From the NCBI RefSeq assembly GCF_031200575.1, contig NZ_CP133597.1, positions 558,001-622,000 on the forward strand: a DNA stretch of 64,000 nucleotides. Reading direction: 5' to 3'. The stretch is from Ferroplasma sp. Lineage in GTDB: Archaea; Thermoplasmatota; Thermoplasmata; Thermoplasmatales; Thermoplasmataceae. Shown piece by piece: positions 25,709 to 34,563 of this stretch (the first letter of the stretch is position 1; each line of letters starts with the position of its first letter). The translations under genes and the position numbers were made by a program. The notes beneath the pieces were generated by a model. It was not told the origin of the DNA. It did not search any database and saw only the letters and a list, made by a program, of their open reading frames with translations.

Positions 25709-26995
25709 ATGATCGAACAGACACTGGATTATCTTTATGGTCTAAAGAGGGAGGGTATAAAGATGGACCTCCGGGCAACCAGGGAATTTGCGGAACATCT
25801 GGGTAATCCACAGGATAAATTCAAGAGCATTCATATAGCCGGCACCAACGGAAAAGGTTCGATAGCCTCCTATGTTTACAATATCCTACGGCAGGAATAC
25901 AGAACCGGGATGTATACATCTCCACATCTTCTAGATTTTAATGAAAGAATAATAATGGGAACAGAACCCATACCAGATCAATATATAATAGACTTTATGA
26001 ATTCCAACAGGGCATACATAGACAATCTGGCCATGAACTACAGAAACCCCACATTCTTTGAAACAACAACTGTCATGGCTTTCAAATATTTTGCGGATAG
26101 AAATGCAGATTATGCAGCCATAGAGGTCGGTCTTGGTGGAAGGCTGGATTCCACAAACATTGTTGTGCCAGAGGTAAGTATAATTGCCCAGATAGGGTAT
26201 GAGCACTACCAGCGCCTGGGCTGTTCCCTGACCTCAATAGCACATGAAAAAGGAGGAATAATAAAAAACGGCAGGCCTGTGGTGTTGCTGGATGATAAGC
26301 CAGAGGTAGTAGCAGAAATTAAAAAAATCTCAGATGTCAGGAATTCACGCCTCGTGATGGTAAATAATTACTGTTCAGTGTCAGACCTGAAATACAGCCT
26401 GGATGGCATGTCATTCCTGCTCGAAACACCCCAGGATGAATACCAAATTAAAACCTCCAATCTTGGAATGTTCCAGATAAAAAATGTCTGTGCTGCAGTG
26501 TCAGCAATGGAGGTACTTCCTGAAGGAAGGCCCGGGAAATCAGTAATAGAAAGTGGAATAATGAACAGCAGATGGCCATCGAGGTTTGAGGTCATAAGCA
26601 GGGAACCACTTGTTATAATGGATTCATCACATAATCCACCAGCTGCTAGCGCAGTGGTAGAAACCTTCCAGAAGTTTGTTGACAGGAAACCAACGCTTGT
26701 AATAGGAATGCTTGATGACAAGGATTACTTTGCATACATGTCAATACTCAGGAAAATTTCTGACACCGTTATATTGACCACACCTGATGAACCTGAGCGA
26801 TCAATAGATCCCCAAATACTGGGGAAAAACATTGGGCATATGTTTCCACATATGAAAATTATCAGGGACCCCATAGAGGCCTATAACTATGCAAAGTCAA
26901 ATTCAGACTGTATCCTTGTCACAGGTTCAATGTATCTGGTTGGTCTGTTAAAAAAATACCTGAATTCGTCAGTCAGACCATTTAACATGGATTAA
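25709..26995 (+). CDS. folC: Folylpolyglutamate/dihydrofolate synthase family (Mur ligase) enzyme
   Basis: The 428-residue protein has the FolC P-loop IHIAGTNGKGSIASY, followed by YTSPHLLDFNERI and EVGLGGRLDSTN, and a C-terminal ligase domain with MDSSHNPPA. FolC adds glutamate to folates, and some members also make dihydrofolate from dihydropteroate. In this lineage the pterin carrier may be a modified folate, so the exact acceptor is uncertain. An AATAAATAC element about 22-28 bases upstream supports the ATG. Confidence 0.88.
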   Translation: MIEQTLDYLYGLKREGIKMDLRATREFAEHLGNPQDKFKSIHIAGTNGKGSIASYVYNILRQEYRTGMYTSPHLLDFNERIIMGTEPIPDQYIIDFMNSNRAYIDNLAMNYRNPTFFETTTVMAFKYFADRNADYAAIEVGLGGRLDSTNIVVPEVSIIAQIGYEHYQRLGCSLTSIAHEKGGIIKNGRPVVLLDDKPEVVAEIKKISDVRNSRLVMVNNYCSVSDLKYSLDGMSFLLETPQDEYQIKTSNLGMFQIKNVCAAVSAMEVLPEGRPGKSVIESGIMNSRWPSRFEVISREPLVIMDSSHNPPAASAVVETFQKFVDRKPTLVIGMLDDKDYFAYMSILRKISDTVILTTPDEPERSIDPQILGKNIGHMFPHMKIIRDPIEAYNYAKSNSDCILVTGSMYLVGLLKKYLNSSVRPFNMD

Positions 26996-27011
26996 TCTAT
27001 CGGTAAAATAG

Positions 27012-27073
27012 TCAGTAATAAACCAGGTTAAAAAACATATTTGTATATAGAGTATATATGTCCTAATTACTGA
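27012..27073. promoter_or_regulatory. Inverted repeat flanking the orc1/cdc6 promoter
   Basis: TCAGTAAT (27012-27019) and ATTACTGA (27066-27073) form an 8-bp inverted repeat around the TATA-like AGTATATATG (27051-27060) just before the initiator gene. It could be an autoregulatory or origin-related site. I found no sequence I recognise as a canonical origin recognition box. Confidence 0.3.
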
Positions 27074-27078
27074 TAACC

Positions 27079-28347
27079 ATGGACAATCCTTTTATAAAAT
27101 ACAGCAAATCTAACGATTACGTAACCGGCGACCTTAAGAAGCTGAGCAGTTCATATATTCCTGACAACTTTCCACACAGGGAAAAGCAGATAGACGGGAT
27201 AGCTAGGGTTATGAGTTCCATAGTTACAGGAGGTATATCCTCAAACCTACTTCTTTACGGTAAATCCGGATCCGGCAAAACTTCCTCTGTTCTTTATGTT
27301 ACCAACATGCTCAAAGAGACCCTTAACGGAAATATCAATATTCTCTATATCAACTGTGAGATTTACGATTCACAGTATTCAATCCTGGTATATTTAACCA
27401 ATGCCATAGACACAGGAGACTCGCCTATACCAATACTGGGGCTTCCACAGGATAGGATATACTCTGAACTTGTTAGGAGGTTAAATAAATCTGGCAGGTA
27501 TACAGTTATAATACTGGATGAGATAGATAAATTAATCCAGAAAAGTGGCAGCGATGCGCTCTATGTTTTATTGAAAATTTTAACAGAAAGCAATGCCTCT
27601 ATGATAGGCATTACAAACGATGCGTCCTTTGTCTCCACCCTTGATGCCCGGGTACAGAGCAGGTTAAACCAGGAGAGTATCATATTCCCACCATACAATG
27701 CCATGGAGTTACGGGATATATTAAAGTTCAGGGTATCTGGTGTGATTAAGGATGGTTTTATAACAGATGCAGCCATAAATCTGTGTGCTGCCCTTGGTGC
27801 ACAGGAGCACGGGGATGCAAGGAAGTCCATTGACCTATTGAGAATCGCAATAGATTATGCACTGAAGGATGGAAAATCCTCTATTTCCATTGAAGACGTA
27901 TATATGGCAAGGGATAGATTTGAAATGAACGTTCTCAAGGAATCCATAAAAACACAGCCTATCCACTCAAAAATGGTGTTGCTGAGTGCATGTCTCACCC
28001 AGGAGACCGATGCGGACCTTTCAGTTACCGGTGAAATCTATGAAAATTACAGAAATATATGCTCAGAAATTGGATTCCAGCCACTTACCATGAGGAGGAT
28101 TTCAGATCTGCTCTCTGATCTTGAGGATACAGGACTGCTAACAACAAATACCAGATCTCTTGGGAGGTATGGAAGAATGAAATTCATCCGTGTTATGGGT
28201 TCCATACAGGCCATACAGGGTTATATACTTGAAGACCCTGCGTTTTCAAGCTTTCAGGGTTCAAAGATTGTACGGCAGTCAAAGCTTAGAACAAATTTTG
28301 ATGCATATGTGGAAACCTATAAAAATGGAGATTTTGACAGCAAATAA
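27079..28347 (+). CDS. cdc6: Orc1/Cdc6 replication initiator
   Basis: The 422-residue AAA+ protein has Walker A YGKSGSGKTS (61-69), Walker B VIILDEIDKL, sensor 1 SMIGITND and sensor 2 GDARKSIDLLRIA, then a C-terminal winged-helix domain (about 310-420) that binds origin DNA. It recognises replication origins and helps load the MCM helicase. Archaeal origins often lie next to this gene, and the upstream 80 bases hold an inverted repeat, but origin identity is unproved. It begins a three-gene block with a 96-residue protein and a P-loop kinase. Confidence 0.93.
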   Translation: MDNPFIKYSKSNDYVTGDLKKLSSSYIPDNFPHREKQIDGIARVMSSIVTGGISSNLLLYGKSGSGKTSSVLYVTNMLKETLNGNINILYINCEIYDSQYSILVYLTNAIDTGDSPIPILGLPQDRIYSELVRRLNKSGRYTVIILDEIDKLIQKSGSDALYVLLKILTESNASMIGITNDASFVSTLDARVQSRLNQESIIFPPYNAMELRDILKFRVSGVIKDGFITDAAINLCAALGAQEHGDARKSIDLLRIAIDYALKDGKSSISIEDVYMARDRFEMNVLKESIKTQPIHSKMVLLSACLTQETDADLSVTGEIYENYRNICSEIGFQPLTMRRISDLLSDLEDTGLLTTNTRSLGRYGRMKFIRVMGSIQAIQGYILEDPAFSSFQGSKIVRQSKLRTNFDAYVETYKNGDFDSK

Positions 28348-28387
28348 TTGTTAAAAATATTTAATAACGCATTTATAATACGGTATT

Positions 28388-28678
28388 ATGTTTAAGGTAT
28401 ATAAGCTGGCAAAGGCACAGAGGGAAACACTTGATAATTTGCTTGCAGATGATGTGGTAGGCCGCCAGACTGTAACGTATAAGGACGGTGCCAGTTATGG
28501 TTACGACTCCTCATATATAGTCCTGATTGAGGGATCTGAGGATATATTCAAGAACGTGGACTCTATTGCTAAAGGAGCCCTGGAAGAGCTTCCAAAAACG
28601 AAGGAGGAAGATACCTACAGGAAGATCAAGGATGAGGAGAACAGTTCCCGGGACGGTCTGGGTTTTATATTTGGATAA
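28388..28678 (+). CDS. Small conserved-type hypothetical protein, 96 aa
   Basis: I do not recognise a family with certainty. The protein is a compact alpha/beta sequence: a basic start (MFKVYKLAKAQRETLDNLL), a central strand region (YGYDSSYIVLIEGSEDIF) and a charged, flexible tail ending DGLGFIFG. There are no cysteines and no membrane segment. AAAAATATTTAATAA about 22-35 bases upstream indicates its own promoter. It is followed 2 bases later by the P-loop kinase gene, so the two are likely co-translated. Confidence 0.65.
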   Translation: MFKVYKLAKAQRETLDNLLADDVVGRQTVTYKDGASYGYDSSYIVLIEGSEDIFKNVDSIAKGALEELPKTKEEDTYRKIKDEENSSRDGLGFIFG

Positions 28679-28680
28679 AT

Positions 28681-29247
28681 ATGTTAATAATAACGGGAAT
28701 GCCTGGATCTGGTAAGGATGAATTCGTTAAGGTTGCAAGGGAAATGGGTTTCATAGATGCACATATGGGAAATACCGTTAAGCAGAACGCATTGAAGCAT
28801 AATATAAATATGGATGACAAAAGCATAGGCACATATGCCACAGAGGAGAGAAAAAAATATGGAATGGATATATGGGCAAAAAGAACTGCAGAGTCCATAT
28901 CAAATCCAGATATAACCGTTGTTGATGGTCTGAGAAATGAAGAGGAACTGGATTATTTCAGAAATAACTTCCAGAATATATTTGTGATTGCTGTTTTTGC
29001 AAATGAATCTGACAGGCTCCAGAGAATACTCAACAGGGAAAGGGAAGATGACGGGCATGATTATTCTGGCATGCACCAGCGTGATACACGGGAACTCTCA
29101 TGGGGAATTGGAAAGGTAATATCTCTGGCGGATTTCATGATTGTAAACGATTCCACCCTTGAAGAATACCATAAAAATGTAAGGTTGCTGCTTTCCCACA
29201 TAATAGAAAGACATCCGGAAATAAATCCAGAAAATTCAGGCAGGTAA
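28681..29247 (+). CDS. P-loop nucleotide/coenzyme kinase, UPF0200 type
   Basis: The 188-residue protein starts with a Walker A loop (LIITGMPGSGKDEF) and has VVDGLRNEEELDYF and a lid-like NREREDDGHDYSGMHQRD segment. This fits the archaeal UPF0200 family, often annotated as dephospho-CoA-kinase-like. The true substrate is unsettled because a different family has been reported as the archaeal dephospho-CoA kinase. It follows the 96-residue gene by 2 bases, and its 3' end overlaps the convergent purQ by 12 bases. Confidence 0.75.
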   Translation: MLIITGMPGSGKDEFVKVAREMGFIDAHMGNTVKQNALKHNINMDDKSIGTYATEERKKYGMDIWAKRTAESISNPDITVVDGLRNEEELDYFRNNFQNIFVIAVFANESDRLQRILNREREDDGHDYSGMHQRDTRELSWGIGKVISLADFMIVNDSTLEEYHKNVRLLLSHIIERHPEINPENSGR

Positions 29248-30018
29248 TTTTCTGGTATACTGGTAAAGAGAATCAAAGAAAAGTTTTCCAGTACCCTCCT
29301 TATAGATGTTTCCATCATTCATTAATTGATAGTTATAATATACCCTTTCAGGATGTGGCATCAGCCCTATTACATTTCCAGATCTGTTGGATAGGGCAGC
29401 TATATCCATTATTGATCCATTTGGATTCCACGGATATGAAGAATCCGTACCATTTTCATTTGTATACTGGAATAGCATCTGGTCATTGTCCAGAACACTA
29501 TCCAGTGTTTTATCACTATTAAATAAAACCTTTCCCTCCATGTGCGCTACCGGAACCTGAAATATCTTTTCTGAAAAATATTCCCTGAAAATTTTGTTTC
29601 TGGATGTGTAGCGGATATACGTATACCTGCATTCAAATCTGTTTGAGTCATTCACGGCAAGAACCATATTCCTGTTTTTTCTTCCATCAACATCTGGTAA
29701 CAGGCCCAGTTCGCTTAAAACCTGGAACCCGTTACATACGCCTATTAAAATTTTACCAGAATCTATAAACTTTTCCAGATCGTGCATGTGGGGTAAAACC
29801 CTTGCTGCAAATATGGATCCTGCCCTGATATAATCTCCTGCTGAGAATCCGCCAGGTATAAATAAAAGGTCATAATCCTCAAACCTCTTTTTCCCTATCT
29901 CGGAGATGTGCAAATATTCTGAATCGAAGCCGGACCTTTTCAGGGAGTAGAATGCCTCTTCCTCATTGTTGGTACCCTCCATTCTGAGGATGCCTGCCTT
30001 TAACTCATTATTTGGCAC
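29236..30018 (-). CDS. purQ: Phosphoribosylformylglycinamidine synthase glutaminase subunit
   Basis: PurQ supplies ammonia from glutamine to the PurL synthase in purine biosynthesis. The 260-residue class I amidotransferase has [15 protein letters not shown], the nucleophile elbow [10 protein letters not shown] with the catalytic Cys, and the His-Glu pair in [10 protein letters not shown]. Translation starts at GTG (30018-30016), which overlaps the last codons of the L40e gene by 11 bases, implying coupling. purL and purS are not in the window. Confidence 0.92.
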   Translation of the reverse strand: MPNNELKAGILRMEGTNNEEEAFYSLKRSGFDSEYLHISEIGKKRFEDYDLLFIPGGFSAGDYIRAGSIFAARVLPHMHDLEKFIDSGKILIGVCNGFQVLSELGLLPDVDGRKNRNMVLAVNDSNRFECRYTYIRYTSRNKIFREYFSEKIFQVPVAHMEGKVLFNSDKTLDSVLDNDQMLFQYTNENGTDSSYPWNPNGSIMDIAALSNRSGNVIGLMPHPERVYYNYQLMNDGNIYKEGTGKLFFDSLYQYTRKLPA

Positions 30019-30157
30019 TCTTTCTCTCCTTTGATTTCACTCTTAATCCAGTATACCCACATTTCCTGCATTTTGTAGCGTTAATTGAATTTCTGGCATA
30101 ACATCTCATACATATTTTTCGTGTTAGTCTTCTTTCTATTGCTTCTGCGAACGGCAT
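30008..30157 (-). CDS. rpl40e: Large ribosomal subunit protein eL40 (L40e)
   Basis: A 49-residue basic zinc-ribbon protein reads [19 protein letters not shown] onward. It has C-x2-C-x10-C-x2-C with Cys16, Cys19, Cys30 and Cys33, then [15 protein letters not shown]. This pattern and length are those of archaeal L40e, the free form of the eukaryotic ubiquitin-fused protein. It is encoded just before purQ and overlaps its GTG start by 11 bases. Confidence 0.92.
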   Translation of the reverse strand: MPFAEAIERRLTRKICMRCYARNSINATKCRKCGYTGLRVKSKERKSAK

Positions 30158-30331
30158 AAAATCACTTAATCCTTATCTTTAAAGCATATTTTAACTTTGT
30201 TGTGTGAGCCTGTTATCACCTATTACATGATTTGCCTGTATCCCCTAATCATTGCTTATATCAAACAGATGAAAATAAAAGCATCACATAAATAAAATTA
30301 GGATAAAAAATATATCCAAATATTAAAAAAT
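30158..30331. other. 174-bp intergenic region, promoter only
   Basis: AT-rich spacer between fbp and the L40e-purQ unit. The minus strand holds the L40e promoter (AAAGATAAGGATTAAG-like). I see no RNA gene or repeat. Confidence 0.4.
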
Positions 30332-31477
30332 TTATCTCTCAATCTTCATTTCGGATTTTGCACCTTTGTCCTCTATGGTCTGGAACTTTGGGGCAAGTTT
30401 TTCAAGTATCTTTGGAAGAGCTGTATATTCCATGTCCTCATCAGGCAATCTATGTGGCTCGAACACACCCATTCTCCTCATATAGTTGGCCATATTCAGT
30501 GCCTCTGTTCTTGCATAGTCAAAGGCCACATCGTTGAACATATCAACCGGTCCTGCAAGTTTCCCATCTTTCATGGTGAAACCAAGTGCAACAACTCTCG
30601 GAGGGCCGTCAAATCTAGTCATCTGTGCATTGTTGAGCCCAACAGGCATCATGGGCCCATTGAATGATCCCCTCATCCACCCAGATACGAGGTATGAATT
30701 GGCAAAAGGCTCCAGTGCCTCTCCTGATGCCGGAAGCCCGGACTGTATCCTTACTATGCCTGCAGGGTCATCCTTGCCAACATACTCCCCTGCAATAAAT
30801 GAGAGTTTGTCAGTTGTTATGACTGCGACATTCTCATCGGGAAGCCTTGTGTGAGTATCCTTTGTAAATACTCTTTTTATAACATACTTGCCCTTTGACC
30901 CTATAAATGCCAGAAGATCATATGTATCCTCAGGAAGTGAAAGGTATATTTTCTTTCCATTATATATATCCCATACCTCAAATTTGAATCCCATATGCAT
31001 ATTCGGGTCTATCACCAAACCCGGTGTGTTGAAAGGGTCGCCGAACATTTTGTATATTGGGTAGTTAAATGCTCCGGGCTCTGTTTTATCCATCATATAA
31101 ATTATGAATGGCTCTGCCTTTCTGGGTGTTATTTCAAGCTCAGCGACTCCTGGCCCCATTCCTTTGATATTGCCTGAAAATGCATCCTTCAATAAATCCT
31201 GGCCTGCACCATAGAGGCCAACCTTTTTTGCAACCTCGGTTCCTGCCTTGAAAGCATTCCATGCAAGGCCGTGGATTTCCTCGTTGTCCGCGCCTCTTGT
31301 GTGAACCATAGTAATCTGTATGTCATCCCCTATATGGGATATGTGGAAATCTGATATCAAACCCTCAGAATGATTTTTTACATAACTTTCTACTGCGTCT
31401 ACCACCGGTTGATATACAACTGTATGCCCAGGCAGGCTACCTATATCTGCCTTGATGTGTGAAATTGTTGTTTTCAT
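30332..31477 (-). CDS. fbp: Fructose 1,6-bisphosphate aldolase/phosphatase (archaeal bifunctional)
   Basis: This 381-residue enzyme of the FBPase class V family condenses triose phosphates and then dephosphorylates fructose 1,6-bisphosphate, driving gluconeogenesis one way. Family marks are KADIGSLPGHT at the start with the metal Asp and His, HTRGADNEEIHGLAWNAF, GPGVAELE, and the TKDTHTRLP and GWMRGSFNGPMMPVG segments of the active site. It is a single gene with an AT-rich upstream region. It would feed glycogen synthesis by the enzymes encoded at 58-62 kb. Confidence 0.94.
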   Translation of the reverse strand: MKTTISHIKADIGSLPGHTVVYQPVVDAVESYVKNHSEGLISDFHISHIGDDIQITMVHTRGADNEEIHGLAWNAFKAGTEVAKKVGLYGAGQDLLKDAFSGNIKGMGPGVAELEITPRKAEPFIIYMMDKTEPGAFNYPIYKMFGDPFNTPGLVIDPNMHMGFKFEVWDIYNGKKIYLSLPEDTYDLLAFIGSKGKYVIKRVFTKDTHTRLPDENVAVITTDKLSFIAGEYVGKDDPAGIVRIQSGLPASGEALEPFANSYLVSGWMRGSFNGPMMPVGLNNAQMTRFDGPPRVVALGFTMKDGKLAGPVDMFNDVAFDYARTEALNMANYMRRMGVFEPHRLPDEDMEYTALPKILEKLAPKFQTIEDKGAKSEMKIER

Positions 31478-31620
31478 AATTTATCTATATCCTTTATAAC
31501 TATTAAATTTTATGTTATAATGAATGGTAATATGTTGATAGATACAATGATATGCATATTTTTTGCATAATATAAAAATATATCCAGATAAACGAAATTA
31601 AAAAAACAAATGTTTATATA

Positions 31621-32613
31621 TCATATCTCTTTTGCATGGTTGATTGTGAGTGCCACTGCGGCTTCTTTTATTAATCTGGCTGGTATCCCCTGTACAAAGG
31701 TATTCCCAACAGTTCCGAAATAATGTTTGCCCACACGAATTATATTGGCAAAATTATTGGGTTTGAATTTTTTTCTGAAACCCATGGCATTTTCCATTGC
31801 GGTTATTCCGGCTGACCTTGCAATTATGGCAGACATTGGAATGAATCCTCCGTTTTCAACGAACATTGTGTCACCTGCAGCATAAACATCCGGGTAATCC
31901 AGGGACTGCAGATATGAGTTTACGGCAATTCTGGAATTTTTAGTAGTTATATCCTGGGCAGTCTCTGGTATATTGCCGGTAAAACCGCCGGCAAACAGTG
32001 TAAGATCAGATTCATATCTTTTTCCTGAGGCGATTACAGCGTCTCTCTTCACTTCCTCAACCGGGCTTTCCAGTGCTATGTTCACACCAGAACTGGATAG
32101 AAGGTCAGAGGCAGTTTTTGCAAACCTGGAGGGCAATCCTGCCAGAATCTGTTTTCCACCCTCCATCACTGTAACCCGGTTTCCACCTATGGCGCCTGCC
32201 AGTTCTACTCCAAGGTAGCCGCCTCCTATGATTATTATATGTTTTTTATGCATTATTTCATTTCTTAATGACATGGCATCGCCATATCCTGAAAATCCGT
32301 GTATATATTTAGATCCTTTTATAAAACTGTAATTCTGTGAATGCCCCAGTGCAATTATTAGCCTATCATATGTAATATCCTTATTATGAAGGTGTACTCT
32401 CCTGTTTTCGAAGTCTATGCTTTGCACCCTGCCTGTGTGATCAAGTTTCCTCGGTATAAGGGGATAATCAGGGCTCCTGCCGGATATGATATCCATAATC
32501 CTAGGCGCCATTGTAAGATAAGGATTTTCATCAATCAGTACTGAATGCCTGTTTCTCAATTTTGCAGAGACGCCGGCAATACCACCTCCAAGAATAACTA
32601 TCCTCCCCGCCAT
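31621..32613 (-). CDS. NAD(P)/FAD-dependent oxidoreductase (NDH-2/SQR-like)
   Basis: The 330-residue protein has an N-terminal FAD-binding fold (IVILGGGIAGVSA), a second dinucleotide fold for NAD(P)H (HIIIIGGGYLGVELAGAIGG) and the FAD-closing motif DVYAAGDTMFV. These are features of the NDH-2 / sulfide:quinone oxidoreductase / ferredoxin reductase group. I see no conserved cysteine pair for disulfide chemistry, so a type II NADH dehydrogenase-like role is more likely than thiol chemistry. TTAATAAAAGG about 25-35 bases before the ATG is a likely TATA element. Confidence 0.8.
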   Translation of the reverse strand: MAGRIVILGGGIAGVSAKLRNRHSVLIDENPYLTMAPRIMDIISGRSPDYPLIPRKLDHTGRVQSIDFENRRVHLHNKDITYDRLIIALGHSQNYSFIKGSKYIHGFSGYGDAMSLRNEIMHKKHIIIIGGGYLGVELAGAIGGNRVTVMEGGKQILAGLPSRFAKTASDLLSSSGVNIALESPVEEVKRDAVIASGKRYESDLTLFAGGFTGNIPETAQDITTKNSRIAVNSYLQSLDYPDVYAAGDTMFVENGGFIPMSAIIARSAGITAMENAMGFRKKFKPNNFANIIRVGKHYFGTVGNTFVQGIPARLIKEAAVALTINHAKEI

Positions 32614-32694
32614 TTTTTCCAGTGGTGATATTATATCCTTTTATTAATTTTCCTAGGGTCCACGCAGAAAAGGGTGGCATATGAAAATTACCCA

Positions 32695-32716
32695 AAGGCC
32701 GTAATTTCGGTGCCTT
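32695..32716. other. Hairpin between divergent genes
   Basis: AAGGC (32695-32699) pairs with GCCTT (32712-32716), extended by an inner CG/CG pair with a two-base bulge. It lies between the promoters of the flavoprotein and the coiled-coil gene. It may be an operator or a small structured RNA; nothing else supports a function. Confidence 0.2.
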
Positions 32717-32754
32717 AATGTTATTGATTAAATACAATGAAATAATAAGTTATA

Positions 32755-33819
32755 ATGGATGAAAACGATTTGAATGAGTTAAAAAACATTTTTTCTTACC
32801 TTTTAGACTCGTTTTCATATGAAGTGGAAAGGGACATAAAGGCAGATCACATACAAGAAATTACCAAAAAATTAGAAAAAGATAAAAAATCCATAGAGGA
32901 AATGAAAAGCAGGATAAAGGAGGATATAGATCAATTTGTTCTGAGTTATAAAGATTTTGGCCTGTATGAAGATACTATAATGGAATCTATAAACACATAT
33001 GCAGAACAGTTCTTTACAAGGAACTCCCATGAGGCACTGTCAGAGATCGCTGACCTGAAATCAGGCATGGAGAAGGATGTGGAAAATGGCACCAGGGTAA
33101 TGGAGGCATTCCTCTCCCTAAATCCATTTACCGTATTAAATTCCGATATCAAAATTACTGTGGAAGATAACAGGACTGAAATCCTGGAATCCATAAATTC
33201 CAGTTACGGGATTGCATATACCTTCCTTTTAAATCCAGAGGAAAGCCAGTTTATGAAAAATCCATTTTTTGCATCTCTTTATAATGGAATAAGGGTTCCT
33301 GTGGCAGTAAATGGAGAGGATGTGATCTATGAGAGCCTTGATGGATATCACCTGACATCCGGCCAAATAAACGGGAGCAGGCTTGAATGCAGCTTTGTCA
33401 GGTCACGGGAACAGAAGACATTTAACTTCAAATTTGAAAAGGGCTCTCCTGTTATTGACATACAGTTCAATAATGCCGGGAAGATCCTTAAAATAATGGA
33501 CAGCCAGGATCTATTGAAGCACCTAGATTTAAAAATTCTTACAGACGCTCTGGGAAAACTCTTCAACGAAATTACTGATCTTGAAGGGAAAAAGAAGAAA
33601 CTGGCTTCTCTGAAAATGGACGATGTTGAACTACTGGACACCATGGATTTTGGCAGGATATTTTACAGGATAATAGAATCAAGCTACATCAAGTCCCTTG
33701 TAAACTCTCTCCCGGAAAAATCCTCAGACCAGGATGAGCTCTCTAAGGAATTTATTACCCAGAGAATACACACAATTGGCAGGGATCAGGATCATATTAT
33801 TTCAATCCTTTTTGGATGA
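32755..33819 (+). CDS. Hypothetical coiled-coil protein, 354 aa
   Basis: I recognise no family. Residues about 25-60 are a strongly charged helix of heptad type (ITKKLEKDKKSIEEMKSRIK), and a second helical part lies at about 280-350. The middle (about 125-260) is predicted mixed alpha/beta. No cysteine cluster, P-loop or membrane segment is present. A TTAAATA element about 25 bases upstream supports the start. Its 3' end overlaps the convergent cbiF by 18 bases. It could be a cytoskeletal or DNA-associated protein, but this is guesswork. Confidence 0.6.
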   Translation: MDENDLNELKNIFSYLLDSFSYEVERDIKADHIQEITKKLEKDKKSIEEMKSRIKEDIDQFVLSYKDFGLYEDTIMESINTYAEQFFTRNSHEALSEIADLKSGMEKDVENGTRVMEAFLSLNPFTVLNSDIKITVEDNRTEILESINSSYGIAYTFLLNPEESQFMKNPFFASLYNGIRVPVAVNGEDVIYESLDGYHLTSGQINGSRLECSFVRSREQKTFNFKFEKGSPVIDIQFNNAGKILKIMDSQDLLKHLDLKILTDALGKLFNEITDLEGKKKKLASLKMDDVELLDTMDFGRIFYRIIESSYIKSLVNSLPEKSSDQDELSKEFITQRIHTIGRDQDHIISILFG

Positions 33820-34563
33820 TTTCCTGAATAAATGCGTGAAATCTGGATTATAAAGATATGATTTTTTATTTGAATAGTATGAAATATTGCCGCCTACCAT
33901 TATTAGGGCCTGCCTGTTTATCCGATTTTCGAACATTGCATGTTCCAGATTTCCTATAGTAGACATTATCATTTTCTCATCCGGCCATGAAACCCTGTAT
34001 GCTATTATTGCACGGTCCTCCGGAGAATATCCTGCATTGATCAGCTTTTCACTAACCTTTCTGGCGTTGGAAGCACTGAGAAATATTGCCAGTGATGTTT
34101 TATGTTCAGCCAGCAATTCCAGGTCTTCTTTTTCAAAATGCTCCGTTCTTCTTGGAACCCTGGTAAGTATGACAGATTGTGTTGTACCCGGGGCTGTAAG
34201 TTCGAGTCCCAGGCTTGCAGCCGCGGCGAATACTGAACTAATCCCAGGAATTATTTCAAATTCCATGCCATTTTCCCTGAAAAATTGCATTTCATCGTTA
34301 ATTGCGCCATATACGGAAGGGTCACCACTGTGTAGCCTTGCGATTTCCTTTCCATCATCATAATATTTTTTAACGGTTTCATTAATTTCATCTATGTTCA
34401 TTGTTGAGGTTTTTATTATTTTATCCGCCCTGCTATCTTGGAACACTTCAGGGTTCACAAGTGAATCAGCATAAATAATAACATCTGACAGATCTATGAT
34501 CCTCTTTGCCTTTACTGTAAGAAGTTCCGGGTCCCCCGGTCCAGCACCTATTATATGTATCGT
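33802..34563 (-). CDS. cbiF: Cobalt-precorrin-4 C11-methyltransferase, non-canonical start
   Basis: The protein is a SAM-dependent tetrapyrrole methylase that methylates C11 in anaerobic cobalamin synthesis. IIGAGPGDPELLTVKAKRI, DVIIYADSLVNPEVF, LHSGDPSVYGAI and GISSVFAAAASLGLELT are the CbiF pattern. The first in-frame GTG (34458) would delete the GAGPGDPEL SAM-binding loop, so translation must begin upstream. Between the TGA at 34600-34602 and that loop only ACG (34563-34561) and ATA codons are available as starts. The 5' end overlaps cbiL by 13 bases. Annotators may truncate it. Confidence 0.85.
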   Translation of the reverse strand, partial: TIHIIGAGPGDPELLTVKAKRIIDLSDVIIYADSLVNPEVFQDSRADKIIKTSTMNIDEINETVKKYYDDGKEIARLHSGDPSVYGAINDEMQFFRENGMEFEIIPGISSVFAAAASLGLELTAPGTTQSVILTRVPRRTEHFEKEDLELLAEHKTSLAIFLSASNARKVSEKLINAGYSPEDRAIIAYRVSWPDEKMIMSTIGNLEHAMFENRINRQALIMVGGNISYYSNKKSYLYNPDFTHLFRKSSKKD

